Source of the DNA: Ceraceosorus guamensis
Lineage: Eukaryota; Basidiomycota; Exobasidiomycetes; Ceraceosorales; Ceraceosoraceae
Reading direction: 5' to 3'
Assembly (NCBI RefSeq): GCF_003144195.1
Contig: NW_020290004.1
Coordinates: 127,153 to 191,152, forward strand
Length of the DNA: 64,000 nucleotides
In this document: piece by piece, positions 43,701 to 55,835 of the stretch
Position numbering within the stretch: the first letter of the stretch is position 1
Layout: each line of letters opens with the position of its first letter
Notes under the pieces: generated by a model
Told to the model about the DNA's origin: nothing
What the model saw: the letters and a program-made list of their open reading frames with translations, nothing else
Databases searched by the model: none
Translations under genes and position numbers: made by a program

Positions 43701-44225
43701 CTTGGCTGCAGCTTCAGATGGCTTACACGAATCGACTTTGGCGTCGACGATTGGTCAGCGGCTTGTGAATCACAGTCTCCCTCGCAAGAGCTAGTCGGTA
43801 GGATTCGTGATTGGTGAAGGGGTGTCAAGTCTGCTGATGAGGATGGATGTGGGGCCAGTGAATTGTTAGAGCCCTATTCCTAGCCGCGTGTGGAGAAAAG
43901 CGCCGCGCACATTGGTCACGTGATGCGAAAGTGCACGGGCGCTGGATGTGGGCCGAACGCTCGCGACGTGGCTGGCAGCGACGGGGCGCATCAGGCTGCC
44001 ATGGACCTTCCAACGTGTCGGCCACCTCGTGCATACACGGCGTACACCTTCACAACCAACCCCTTCATCACCTCAGCAGGCCCGCTCCTTCATCACTTCT
44101 TGACCCCAAAGCCCGCAGCTAAACGTCGCAATTCACCTCAAACTACATTTTGCTCTCTCACTTTTTTCTTGCGCATCATCACGAAAGCTCGAACAAACGC
44201 CCTGCGAGGCTGCGCGTAGCCCAGC
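43701..44225. promoter_or_regulatory. Divergent promoter of the membrane-protein gene and SEC26
   Basis: About 525 bases with a TCACGTGA palindrome at 43916-43923 and an ATTCGTGATTGG at about 43806. The final 100 bases before SEC26 are pyrimidine-rich. Confidence 0.5.
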
Positions 44226-47200
44226 ATGGACAGCAATGCTTACACCGTCGTCGCTCCTCTAGATGACCAGACGGAGCTGCAACCGAGCGAAGCGCGCGCT
44301 ATTCTTCAAAAAGCCGACGATGACCTCAAACTGGATGTTCTCCGGCGCATCATTGTGGCCACGCTCAACGGCAGTCCTCAGCCGTCGTTGCTCATGCCGA
44401 TCATCCAGTATGTCTTGCCCTCGCGAAGCAAGCCGCTAAAGAAGATGCTGCACTTCTACTGGGAAGTGTGCCCCAAGTACGATGATCAGGGCAAGCTGAA
44501 GCAAGAGATGATTCTCGTCTGCAACGCCATTCGAAACGATCTCCAGCATCCCAACGAGTACATTCGAGGTAGCACGCTTCGATTCTTGCAAAAGATTCGA
44601 GAACCAGAACTCCTCGAACCTTTGATCCCCACCATCCTCACCAACTTGGAACACCGACACTCCTATGTTCGGAAAAATGCAGTCTTGGCTATCTGGGTCA
44701 TCTCGCAGAGGCACTCGCACTTCTTTGGGGATGTGAGCGAGATCATGGAAACTTTCTTGGCTGCGGAACAGGATGCTACGTGCAAGAGGAATGCCTTCAC
44801 CTTTTTGACGCAGGCAGACGCACCCAAGGCTGTCGAGTATGTTCTGTCGCAGTTCGAAGCCATTCCAAGCATGGACGAACTGATGCAGCTCGCCGTCATC
44901 GAGCTCATTCGCAAAGAGTGCAAGGGGGAGAGCCCCAACAGGGTGAGTGGTGCTCATAGCGACGCAAGCGCTCGCGCCCGCGCACAAGACACCGGCGCTG
45001 CTCACACGCGTCCAACTCAACCGTCGTCCTGCTGCCTATGATCACAGAACAAGTACATTCAAGCCATCTCTGAGCTCCTCTCTGCGCCTAGCCATGCAGT
45101 CAAGTACGAGGCAGCCATCACTCTCACCTCCCTGACGCAAAACGCAGCGGCCATCAAAGCGACAGCCTCAGCGCTCATCGAGCTCGTGGTCAAGGAGTCT
45201 GACAATAACGTCAAGTTGATCGTGCTCTCGAGGCTTGACTCGCTCAGGCAGCGGCATGATCACGTCATTGACCCTCTCGTCATGGATCTCTTGCGTGTCC
45301 TCTCGTCACCCGATATGGACGTGCGTCGCAAGGCGCTCAACATCTCTCTGGATATGGTGTCTTCCAGGAACGTTGAAGAAGTGGTCCAGTTCCTGAAGAA
45401 GGAATTGCAAAAGACAGTGGAGGGAGCTGGCACTGGCTTCGAGAAGAATATCGAGTATCGCCAGTTGCTTATCCAATCCATCCACACTTGCGCCATCAAC
45501 TTTTCGGAGGTTGCGTCATCTGTCGTGCACGTCCTCATGGAGTTCCTCGGAGACAGCTCGAATCCTTCTGCGGTGGACGTCATCGCTTTCGTCAGAGAGG
45601 TAGTGGAGAAGTTTCCGAGTCTCAGAAGCAGCATTGTGGAGAAGCTGCTGCAGACCTTTGGAGACATCAAGAGTGGAAAGGTCTTCCGAGGCGCGCTTTG
45701 GATTGTGGGCGAGTACGCAAGCACGATTGACGACGTCAAGGAGGCCGCTCAGCAGATCCGAAAGGTCATTGGCGAAGTGCCCATCTTGGCTGCAGAAGAG
45801 AGATTACTCGCTCAAGCGGAAGACGCCGGCGCTTCGGCACAGGTTGCCGCCTCTGAGGCTGCCGCTGCTGCTGCCCCCGTCACCAAAACCCGGGTTCTGG
45901 CAGATGGTACATACGCAACAGAAACCGCGTTCTCTTCGGAGGCTAATGCGGACGCTCGACTGCAGGCAGTCAAGAACGCTTCCAAACCTCCTCTCAGGAG
46001 CTTGATCCTGCTCGGAGACTTTTATACTGCCACGGTCCTGGCATCCACCCTGACCAAGCTGGTCCTCCGATTCGCATCTCTTAGCTCGGATGCGGCCGCC
46101 AAGAATGCTCTCAGGGCCGAGGCAATGCTCATCATGACTTCCGTCGTTCGCGTTGGACAGAGTAAATTTGCTCAAGCACCCATCGACGAAGACTCGACCG
46201 AGAGAATCATGACTTGTGTGCAGACGCTCGCCACTGCTTCTGTGCACGAGGACGAGGAGGATGTTGAAGCGTCGGAAGTCTTTTTGCAGGACACAAAGGC
46301 AGCTTATGCCTCCATGGTTGCAGCTCAAGAACGCAAAGCAGAAGAAAAGAGGGCGAAAGAGTCCAAAGCTGTCAAAGTGCAACCCGACGATGTCATTGGC
46401 TTCAGGCAACTCAACAAAAAGGGAGCGACTGCGCCTGGCGTCGATACTGGTTTGGAAGACTACGAAGCTGACGTCAAGAAAGCTACGGGCGGCGCCGTCG
46501 GCGCGAAAGACGACTTCATCTCCAAGCTGCAACGAGTCGTTCAGCTTACGGGCTTTTCGGATGCGGTCTACTCTGAAGCGTACGTCAATGTCCACCAGTT
46601 CGACATTTTACTCGACGTTCTGGTCGTCAATCAGTCCAACGAGACTTTGCAGAACCTCTCCATCGAATTTGCAACGCTAGGCGATCTCAAGGTGAGCGTC
46701 GCGCCAGGACTAGCCTAGAGTCCAGCGGATTACTCACCCCTTGCCGTTCTCTTGTGTGCGCAGCTTGTGGAACGGCCGACTTCGCACACGCTTGCGCCGT
46801 ACTCGTTTCAAAGCATCAAGGCGACGATCAAAGTTTCGTCGACCGAGACTGGTGTCATCTTTGGAAACATTGCGTACGAGTCGGGCATCACGGGCGATGC
46901 CAAGGTCGTGGTGCTCAATGATATTCATGTCGACATCATGGATTACATTCACCCTGGCACTTGCACCGAGAGCGCCTTCAGGTCCATGTGGACAGAGTTT
47001 GAGTGGGAGAACAAAGTCAATGTCAACACGAACATTACGTGAGTGAAAAATAGCGAGCAAGACGCAGCCATGGGAAGGCGCTGAAGTCAATCATTAATTC
47101 CGATGTAGCAATCTGCGTGCATACTTGAATCACCTCATGGCAAGCACCAACATGGCTTGCTTGACACCAGAAGCCTCTTTGGTACGTCAAAGACTGCGCG

Positions 47201-47658
47201 TAGAGAGCTTAAGAACGAGAGAGCTGATGAGAAAATTGCTCCGTGACGCCCTAGGCTGGGGAATGCGGTTTCTTGAGCGGTGAGGTTGTCTTAGCGCTTG
47301 CTCTAATGGCGCGTCTTCTGACACCATCTTCCTGCGCCTGTGATGCAGCCAATCTGTACGCGCGGACCTCGTTCAACGAAGATGCCCTCGCCAATCTCAG
47401 TCTGGAACAGGAAGTTGAGGGAGGACCCATCACTGGTGAGTCCGTGTGTAGCACGCTCCACCGACACGATCGCGGTCGGCGACTGACACGCAATGGACGC
47501 CATTCTCAGGTCACATCCGAATCAGAAGCAAAGGGCAAGGCTTGGCTCTTGCTTTGGGAGGTGAGTGTGGTGGTGCACGTTTGATCGCTTGCGCAAAGAT
47601 TCTTAAATTCCCACCCTGCTCTCTGCCGATGCTCTCGCGGCTTGTAGACAAATGGTGA
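44226..47658 (+). CDS. SEC26: Coatomer subunit beta (beta-COP)
   Basis: Eight exons (44226-44942, 45048-46691, 46764-47038, 47109-47181, 47255-47279, 47349-47435, 47510-47560, 47648-47658) give 960 residues. The adaptin-like N-terminal solenoid is clear ([60 protein letters not shown]). A low-complexity Ala-rich linker near 500-530 precedes the C-terminal and appendage domains ([60 protein letters not shown]). Beta-COP is part of the F-subcomplex of COPI, which coats Golgi vesicles for retrograde transport. The 3' end is cut into very small exons of 25, 87, 51 and 11 bases; the final exon adds only DKW and is the least certain. Length matches the family. Confidence 0.95.
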
Positions 47659-48147
47659 GGTTTCGTGGCAGACGGATCCTGTATTTCAGGCTCGAGTGAA
47701 GACTAACGCGCCCTCTTTTGCTCTCGACCCGTCTCCAGCACATTGGCAATGCGCAAGGCGACCGAGGGTGATGCGAACAGTAACGGCAGTGCACTTGACG
47801 CCCCTCAATCTCTCACCGCGTCCGTCGCTGCATGAACCGCTTCGGACTGAGTTGCAGTTCTTCCATTGTCACATAAGCTTGCCTCGAAATGCGAAATTAT
47901 CTCCACTTTCTCTCCGATGACGCGCAACGTGGTTCGTCGATGCGAGTTGATCTGCATAACGTGACGTATGACAAGATGTGGTGACATCACACTTAGCTTG
48001 GCGGTGACTTCAATCTTCAAGCACTATATGTTGATGCGGTCATGGTATTAATGTTGGTACAACGCATGCAGCGATCAAGGGTGCGTGCGCCGACAGCATT
48101 CTACTACTACTACAAGACTTTTCTTTTTCGCGCATGGGCCTTCGCCT
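47659..48147. other. Intergenic between convergent SEC26 and the GATA-like gene
   Basis: About 490 bases of 3' flanks. No other feature seen. Confidence 0.45.
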
Positions 48148-51100
48148 CTACGGTGCATGTTGATCAGTCCGAAGTGCTGCAGATGATGTGGAAGCGACCG
48201 GTGAGCCTGACTCGTGGATGCTAGAGGGCGCTGGCAAGGCTTTGCTCGGTGACGTCCGCGGTGCAGTAGCGAGCAGAGATGAATCTGATGTGGTCGCAAA
48301 GCTGGCTAGCAAAGCCTTTATGGCAGGATCTTGCAAATCGATTGGCGGTGCTGCTGGGATGCCCGCCATGCCATGATGCAAAGACGCCAGATTGGAGAGA
48401 TCGAAAGTGGGTGCCGGCATGCTGCCTTGCTGAGCACTGGTGGGTGCAGCATTTGATGCTTGACTCCCGACCTTTGATGGCGAGCTGGAGGCGAAGGAAG
48501 CGAAGAACGCACTGATGGCATCTGGTGTCGCCGACAAGCTCGCAGCCAATTGCTGCTTCTGCCTCGGACTCAGATCACGCTTGGGGGTGATCTGTCCAGC
48601 CGCAAGCGCAGAAACCAAGGTGTCCTTCCTCGAGGGGGTGGAGAGAGGCGGGCCACTCGCAGCGGATCTACTTGGAGTCCCCTTCTTTGGGGTCATTGGA
48701 GGAGCCTTGCTTTCATGTGCCACTCTCTGGTGGGCCCCGCTAGTGCCGATGCGACCCACAGCTCCGCTCGCCATGCTCGCGGCGACACCCGTCGCCCCAC
48801 TCTGCGTAAAGAGGTCGAGCTCTTGATTCCAGTCGACGTTGTCGTGGATCTCGACTCCTCCACCGAAAGCATCAATGCTAATGCCAGACCCATCGACACC
48901 TATGCCGGATCGTGCGAGAAGCCCGTAGGGGTCATCGAATAGCTCCAGCAATGACGCAGAGTCCATCTCCTCCCAGTCCGGCGAGACGGCATCCGGAGGT
49001 GAGGAAGATGCTGACGAGGAAGGGCAATCCTCTACCGTCGCTGGAAGCGGTCGACGGGCGATCTTCAAGGACGCCGAGGCACTGGTCATCGGCACCTGCA
49101 GATGGGTGGTGCAGTCATCTCGCATTCCAGCGTCGGTTGGTGAAGGGTCAGCGGGAACATTTGCAGTGCCTGGAAAATTTGTGGATAAGTCAATGTCAGG
49201 CGCCACATTTGAAGCAGGACGAGGTCCATTCAAGGGCGCAGAGGGCGTGCCGCTGATCCAGGGAATGGCTCTCGAGGCCACTTGTGTCCTACTTGATTCG
49301 ATGCCAGTCTGGTCGCCTGCGTCAGCTTGCGGACTGCCCAAGTGTTGCTGTTCTCGTTCCCCGCCTGGTTGGCGCGAAGTCCGATCCGGCTGCTCATTAT
49401 TGCTGCCACCCGTCGTCAAGGGTGTGGTCCGCCTCCTGCGTTTCGCAGGGCGGAGCGTCGGACTGCCGATGCCCGGCAAGCCGTCCTCTTGATCAGAAGA
49501 CCCCAATTCGTCTGGTCCAACGCCCATGAAGGGGCCAAGCGTAGCGCCAGCGTGAGCAGCTCGCGCTTGACGAGCAGCCTTTCGAGCCTGGGATGGGGAT
49601 CTGTTACGGGTCGCGCTTCCAATGCGCTCCTTGTCGGTCATGACGACTCGACCCTTTGTGAGACGATCCGACGCTCGTGAAGGGCTGGAGCTGTGATGTG
49701 AGGCGGGTGTGGTGTGCGTGCTGCTACTGGGCATGCGACTTGTGCGATCGATGCTGCGAGTCAAAGGGTCGCTTGAGGTCGTTGGGTCGATCGTGTCGTC
49801 ATTCGTGATCTCCGAAATCAGCTCGTAGTTCCCGCTCCGCAGACGACCTCGAGTGAGTGGACTTGTAGTGATGAGATTGAACAATTCTGCCTCGGTGAAA
49901 CTTTGTGGCAACGAAGACCCAGACGTGCGGGCAGACCGAGGCGTCTCGGCATTCTCGTGAGCTGCACTGAGCTCGACATGATTCGCCTCGCTCGCATCGG
50001 TGGTGCTTTCTGAATGCTCGGTCGCGAACGGATTGTGGGCAGCTCGAGTTCCGATGGGGTTTTTACGTGGACTCCTTCTGACCGGCACAGCAGGGCCGTT
50101 GTTCGTCACTTCATGCCAATCAAAATCACCCTCACTCAAAAGGGTCTCCAAAGCAGTGCCAGGACTGGACTCCAAGAGGAAAGTAGATGCTCCATACGTG
50201 CTTTGTGACGTAGAAGGTGGACCTGATTTGCCTCCGAGCTTAGCTGACCCCCTAGGCGTATTGAGACGTGCCGATACGGAAGGCAAGATGGGACTGGTTT
50301 GAGGTCCCGAAGCGCCAGCGGGCCTGGGCACACGGAAAGAAGATGTTGCCGCGGTATCTGTATGCGAGCGCGCAGCAGCTTGAGCGCCCGAGCTCGTCGT
50401 CGCAGCGATGCGCTGTTCTGCAGCATCTGCCTCTTTGACTGTAGGCGGCTTCTGAGAGCTTGCGCTTATCTTGGCTGCGTTCTCTTCACGTTGCTTGACA
50501 GCTTTCGCTGCTGCCATGCGCTGAGCTGATCGCCCTTGCGCCTCACCGTTCTTTCGACCAGGAGGCCGACCGGTTGCGATGAGCTCAGGATTCTCCAGGA
50601 TGCTTCGTTTGGTTCGCCAACGCCCTTGCGAGTCTTTCACGAAGTCTTTGAAGCGCGCAGATGCCAGGTCCGGGGCTAGGCATGGTCCGAGACCTGTTCG
50701 CTTGGAGGCCCTTTCGCACACGCCACTTAGAGTTCGTGGGCCAAGGCCGCCTGATCTTGCTCGCTTGCCTAGTCCAGGATGATTGGCCGCAAGCTCGTCC
50801 ATCTCGCTGTCGCTAATTTCGTTCAGCGCGATCGCGTTCGCCAACGCTTCTTCGAATGCACGACCCCGGGGCAATCGAGGAACGTCGGCGCCCTTCGGCT
50901 CACGATGTTGCCCAGTCTTGAGAAAAGCCTTTCCGCAGGCATTGCAAGCTCGTCTAAGCTCGTAGCCAGCAGGTGTCCGTTTTCGCGCCTGTTCGTCTTC
51001 TTCCACTTGAGAGCCTTCAACACTGTCAATGTCGGCGCGGTCTTCCTCGCTTAGTTGGACGAAACGCCAGCTTCGAAGACCGCGTATACCACAATTGTAA

Positions 51101-52597
51101 CAGCGCTTGCTTTGCCTAGCCTTCGCGGCGTCGTTTGCAGTGTTAGACAATTCGCTATCAGGATCTTTGCTCTCAGCAGGCGTCTGGGAGGTCGCTCTGG
51201 GCGACTTGCCGCGCAGGACGTCCTCACCCGAATAGCCAGGGGTGAGCTCACCCATAGGTGATGTTCCGTCAATCGGTCCAGGGCGCGGCGGCACAGGCGA
51301 TGGAGCTGCAGTCACCTGGGAGGGGCCGTGATGCCGAGGCACAAAGGAAGACACGGCCGAGCCAAGCAGCTGCGCGAGCTGTTGCGAAGCATCTGCGGTT
51401 TTGACCGTCGTAGCCTCCGTAGACGGCAAGGTCTCCAGAGAAGAGCCCTTAACATTTGACTGTTGACCAGCCGTTGCACTGGCATCCTGACCTGACTGGC
51501 CAGACTGAGTTTGCAATGCACGTAGCAGCTCGAGCAGCTGAAGTTGTAGCGCGGGCACATCGCTTGAAGACGAGTTGGTGCCGTTCTCTTTACTCGTCGC
51601 AGAGGGAATCGCGAATGGTGACACGGACATCCCGACATCATTCCCTTGCTTTGAGCTGCCGCGGCCCAACAAAGACGGCCTTCGAGGGTCGATCCGCTGG
51701 GTCATTGGCGGCGGACTGGACATGGTGCGCAGATCTTCCAATCGGCGCCGTCGGGGTGGCGGAACGGCTCCTTCCTCATCCCCTTCGTCGCCAGAGTCGT
51801 GTCGTCTTCTGGAAGTAGGCTTGGCGCTGCCGGGGTAGAACGACTTCAACATCGAATCGTATTGCTCGCGACTTCGTCTTGGAGCTTCCTTGAGCTTCAA
51901 AGTCACTTCTAATTCCTCTTCCTCTTCGTACTGGCCGCGTACAACGCCCATGACCATAGATGTGCCTTCACCATCTTCAGCCAGTACCCAGCTCCAGAAA
52001 CCTTTGCCAACGCTGATGGGTGCCGCTTGTGGCGCCGATGACGACGAACCAGGCGTTGCGCTTCCTCCACTGCTAGCAAGACGTTGCCGAGTAGAGTCCT
52101 TATCCACCAAGCCATGCTGTCTCTGCGAAGCTGACCTAGCGGATTCTAGTGGGTCGACAGCGTACAGAGTGAAGTCCTTGCGCTCATCCAAGCCGAGTTC
52201 AGGTCTGAGCGACAAGTGAGGTCAGCCTTGCATTTCGCACGTGCGAACGAACGACGTGCTCCGCAGACTCACGATGCGCGGTATATGGCTCCTAGACATG
52301 CCTTGAGGCTTATGTGGCCAAATGTGGGCAAGGAAGCAGGAGGAGAAGTTGCAGAGAAGGCCGACCTGACGCGGCTTTCCATCTCTATGTCGACACCAAG
52401 CGGGCGATCGGGATACGCCACCATCACATTGTGAGGTGAAGACTCGAGGGAGTACAGTACCTTGACTGCAACAGGGTAGAGGTATCGGTGTTGGTTAGCT
52501 TCCTTGTATCGTCTGCGAAGGCAAAGAGCTTCATCTGGCCAGTCTCACCATCCATCAAACGCCGCTGACGACGCGTCTTTCCAGTAACCTTCTTCAT
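48148..52597 (-). CDS. Spt21/Ams2-like protein with GATA-type zinc finger
   Basis: Three exons (52597-52549, 52465-52273, 52204-48148) give 1432 residues. The N-terminus, VKVLYSLESSPHNVMVAYPD, LKACLGAIYRASPELGLDE, DFTLYAVDP, GKGFWSWVLAEDGEG and ELEVTLKLKEAPRRSREQYD, resembles the conserved N-terminal domain of fungal Ams2 and Spt21 proteins as I remember it. A C4 zinc finger follows with Cys449, Cys452, Cys501 and Cys504; the ends CYNCG and RACNACGKAFLKTG are GATA-like, but the loop between the pairs is 48 residues instead of the usual 17-18. The rest is Ser/Pro-rich and probably disordered. In fission yeast Ams2 activates histone genes in S phase and supports CENP-A loading; in budding yeast Spt21 drives histone HTA2-HTB2. 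A histone gene regulator is therefore the likely role. The first exon, with a basic KKVTGKTRRQRR start, is supported by phase and by joining at MDVKVLYSLE. Confidence 0.85.
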
Positions 52598-55500
52598 TGT
52601 TTGCGCTGACGTCGGTCCTGAGACCGGCCAGACTTGTGATCTGCTGCCGCAACCAGAATTGCTGGTGAGTGAATCGCTTGTAGGCCAAAGTGTGCTGGGC
52701 AAGGAGGCGAAAGTCAGACGAAATGTAGGATGAGTGGAGACGGGTACGAAGTCGCAGTGGGAGCGTTTGGGACGATGAGGGAGCGTATGCCAGACTGATC
52801 AGGAGGATGGATGGATGGCGAGAGGAGCTCGCATCACCTCGTGATCGTTCGCCTGCTGCACGGGCGTCTGGATGTTGTTTTGGAACATCGAGACTTTAGA
52901 AGCGCATCTTTACGCGTAGCGAGGCGCGTGTCACGCGTCGCGCGCACGCGCGCCTCGCATCACACACGTACGCAACGCTCCACACGTCTGCGAGCTATAG
53001 GCGCGGCCGCGCGGATTTTTGACTGGACGCGGCGGCTCATGATGGTGATGCTCCGTGCAAAACTTCAGGTCGAGGGGTGAAGCGGACAGCTCCGTTCTCT
53101 CGCAATCCCGACTTGTCAAGTAGGCTAGCTTAGGGTGTCGCAGCTGCATAGACACCTTGATTGATGTAGTTGCCACACTCCGAAGTACCACGCGAGCACT
53201 TGCACGTGTCATGTCTATGAAGAGCCGCGTCACCTTATAGCTGCACAGAAGATCCCACTGACCCCTTCTTATGCTTTGAAACCATTCGTGATTGTCTGCT
53301 GCTGTACCGCGAAGAGGTCAGATGGCCAAATCATCCAACAGTCAGCGTCTTAGAGATCGCTCGCTCGCTCAGTCCAGTCCGTCTGTACAATCTACGTCTC
53401 CTCCGCGCCGAGTAGCAGCTCGTAATTCATCGGAGATGTTCGAAGGCTGCAGCAGGGCCATCATCCAGCACTCACGAACAGGAAGCTGAATATGCTGCTG
53501 ATGAGCCCTGACGGCAGCGTACTTCGCCTCATCACGACCCGACCCAATTAAGGCACCTATACAACCAGGAGTCAAGAGTTAAAGTCAATTGAATAGACGC
53601 AAGTGTGCGTGCATGCTGGATGCAAGCGGCGGCGCAGCGTACACCTGCTGCACGGCGCGGCTGCTGCAGACGTTAATTGCATGCGCTGCTGCTCGTCCAT
53701 CACGACTCACTCACGACTCGATCGTGACTCTGGCCGCATCGGCAGCTGATACAGTCGTGAGTCTGTGAGGATCAGTCGCGAGTCGTACATATGCATGATG
53801 ATGATTGGGCCGTACAGCGGCGGCGTGGCGTTTGCTTGGCTTGTGCATGTTCTGCTGAAGCCGATGAGACCCTCGCGCTTGTGCTGCATGCAAGACCGAG
53901 ACCGTGGGACTCGTTTCAGGGAACTTCCGGTGGCTCAGCAGCGCGCGTATATATCATTTATATGCAGCATCCGGCCACTGACCAACTGCGTCCCACCCAT
54001 GCACAACACAATCAAGTCAAAGCAGCCTTGATGAGTGTTCATCAGACACTCAAGACTCACTTCCCGCGACTCTCTTCTACAGCTGATCGACTTGTGACTA
54101 CAGGCTACCGGCGCTTGTGTTGTGGGTGACATGAAGCTCGTCTGGCTGCATGGAGCAAAGCATCTCGCATGTCTCTGCCGCTTTATTGTCTTCGCTACGC
54201 ACTAATTGTATTGCCGAGGTATCATAGCACCTTTTCGCTGCCCCTGTGTCAAAAGCTAAGTACAGCTCAAGGATTTCAGCGGAAGCTTTCAAAGGGGATG
54301 CTTATCGCGGGTAGGTGCTCTGGCTGATCGGATCGCCGTGCAATTCTTGATTCATGATGATTGCAGGGAGCATTGATCGACATGCTGGATGCTGCGCTTA
54401 TCACAATGAGTCATATGAGTCGGATAAGTAGCCGCGAGTCTTAACTACGAGCGCGAGAAAAGTTAGGGATGGCCCGCGCTCGGCGTGGTAAGTTAAGGGC
54501 AGCGCGTCTGTGTCCTGTCGACGTGGGCCATCCGGCACAGCCTGCGTGCTTTCTTCTCAGCTCCAACGGGAGCTCTGACAAGTCAAATTCAAAGCTCGAA
54601 TGCTCTTTGTTGCCCGACAGCGATTAAACGAAGCGAAGCGAGACTTCAGTCTCTTGTGTGGGGTCGCTCTACAACATTCACGATTTCAGCAATGCCCATC
54701 ACTTGCCTGGCTCACCGCCCGAGCCAGATCGCAGCTATGCAGAAGAGGTACCCGAGCCTTCGTGAGTGAGATGACTCACGTGATTAGATAGTACGTGCAG
54801 ATATATGCGCCTCACCGATCGAGTGCGCAGCAGCAGCCTTGCGTGATCTCCTTATCGAAGTTTGGGCCAGCCAGGTCCACAGTCTGAGTCTTGAATGTTA
54901 CACACAGCAGCATGGACAGAGAGAAGAGTACGCGCAGCTAGCACGCGCGCGCGTCTCACAATCAAGAACCAACATGAGAGCTCATGCATATGGAGATGCA
55001 CGCGGAGAGGAGCTCCGCCGTCCGGCGCAGTCCTACCAGGGGGAAGCCAAGGTGATGTAATTCTCGCTCCCTCGCCTGATGCTGAGAGCGGCGTGCCGGT
55101 ACCGGAATCGCGAATGGGGTGCGGGGCTGGCTACGCGCAGAGCATCGGAGGAGGCTCACTCGCCTGTTCGTGGTGTACAGCTGCATCAAGCTGCCACAGG
55201 AGCTGTGCCCACCTGTGTATCGCGGTCGGGCCACGGTGCGAACAACTGATTTACTGACCCCGCCTGGCTGACGCTGCTGCCGCTGCTGACGCTGCTGAGC
55301 CTCCCATGCATGCATGCATGCAGGCAAAGACGGGGGCGTGTGCGCTTACGGCGCGCATGTGCCCGCCGATGATCAGGAAGGAAGCTCTGCTCGCGCGTGT
55401 GCTGTGTTGCGTGTGGGTAGCGACGCACACCTCAGCAGGCGTGCTACATATGCAGCGTTGGCCCCTTCGTGCATTCGCAGCCATGACCCGTGACTCGTTT

Positions 55501-55835
55501 TGGCCACCATCACTGCCTCACTCGACTCGATTGGCTTCTTCTTGTTGTATCCGACCAAATCGTCTTCGGCGCAGAGACCTATCGATCTGGACTAGATTAA
55601 CCCTGCTCGAGCCTTTCAACTCTGCACGCCATCATCGCCTGGCTCTGCAACTTCCTGAACGACTGCAAGTCTAGAAGCGAATCAACATCGCTGGAACGTC
55701 CGCTTCGAGTCTACGCGTACGTTGACTTGCAAGTCAAACTAGTATCGTGTTGATTAAGCTTGTGCTCAACAGTGCTATCGCAGACAAGGACGAGGCAGGC
55801 GCAAGCCTCTAGTTGCGGTCTCCCTCATATTCAAC
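52598..55835. other. Gene-poor stretch between the GATA-like and HSF-like genes
   Basis: About 3.2 kb. One small frame at 53322-53489 (55 codons, begins MAKSSNSQRLRDRSLAQSS) has plausible composition but no support; the opposite strand is open there as well. Words of the TCACGACTC type are dense at 53695-53785 and recur near 54050 and 54770. A TGCA array lies at 55305-55322, next to an imperfect GCTGACGCTGCTGCC repeat at about 55266-55299. Otherwise I see nothing. Confidence 0.5.
55305..55322. repeat. TGCA tetranucleotide array
   Basis: A self-complementary run of ATGC units, CATGCATGCATGCATGCA, in noncoding DNA. Confidence 0.9.

Noticed and set aside
45804-46595. A 263-codon frame antisense to beta-COP
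   Set aside because: It lies wholly within the SEC26 coding exon and mirrors its codon bias; no independent evidence.
53322-53489. A 55-codon plus-strand frame beginning MAKSSNSQRL
   Set aside because: Both strands are open here, no splice partners or homology can be argued, so it was left as a remark within the gene-poor block.
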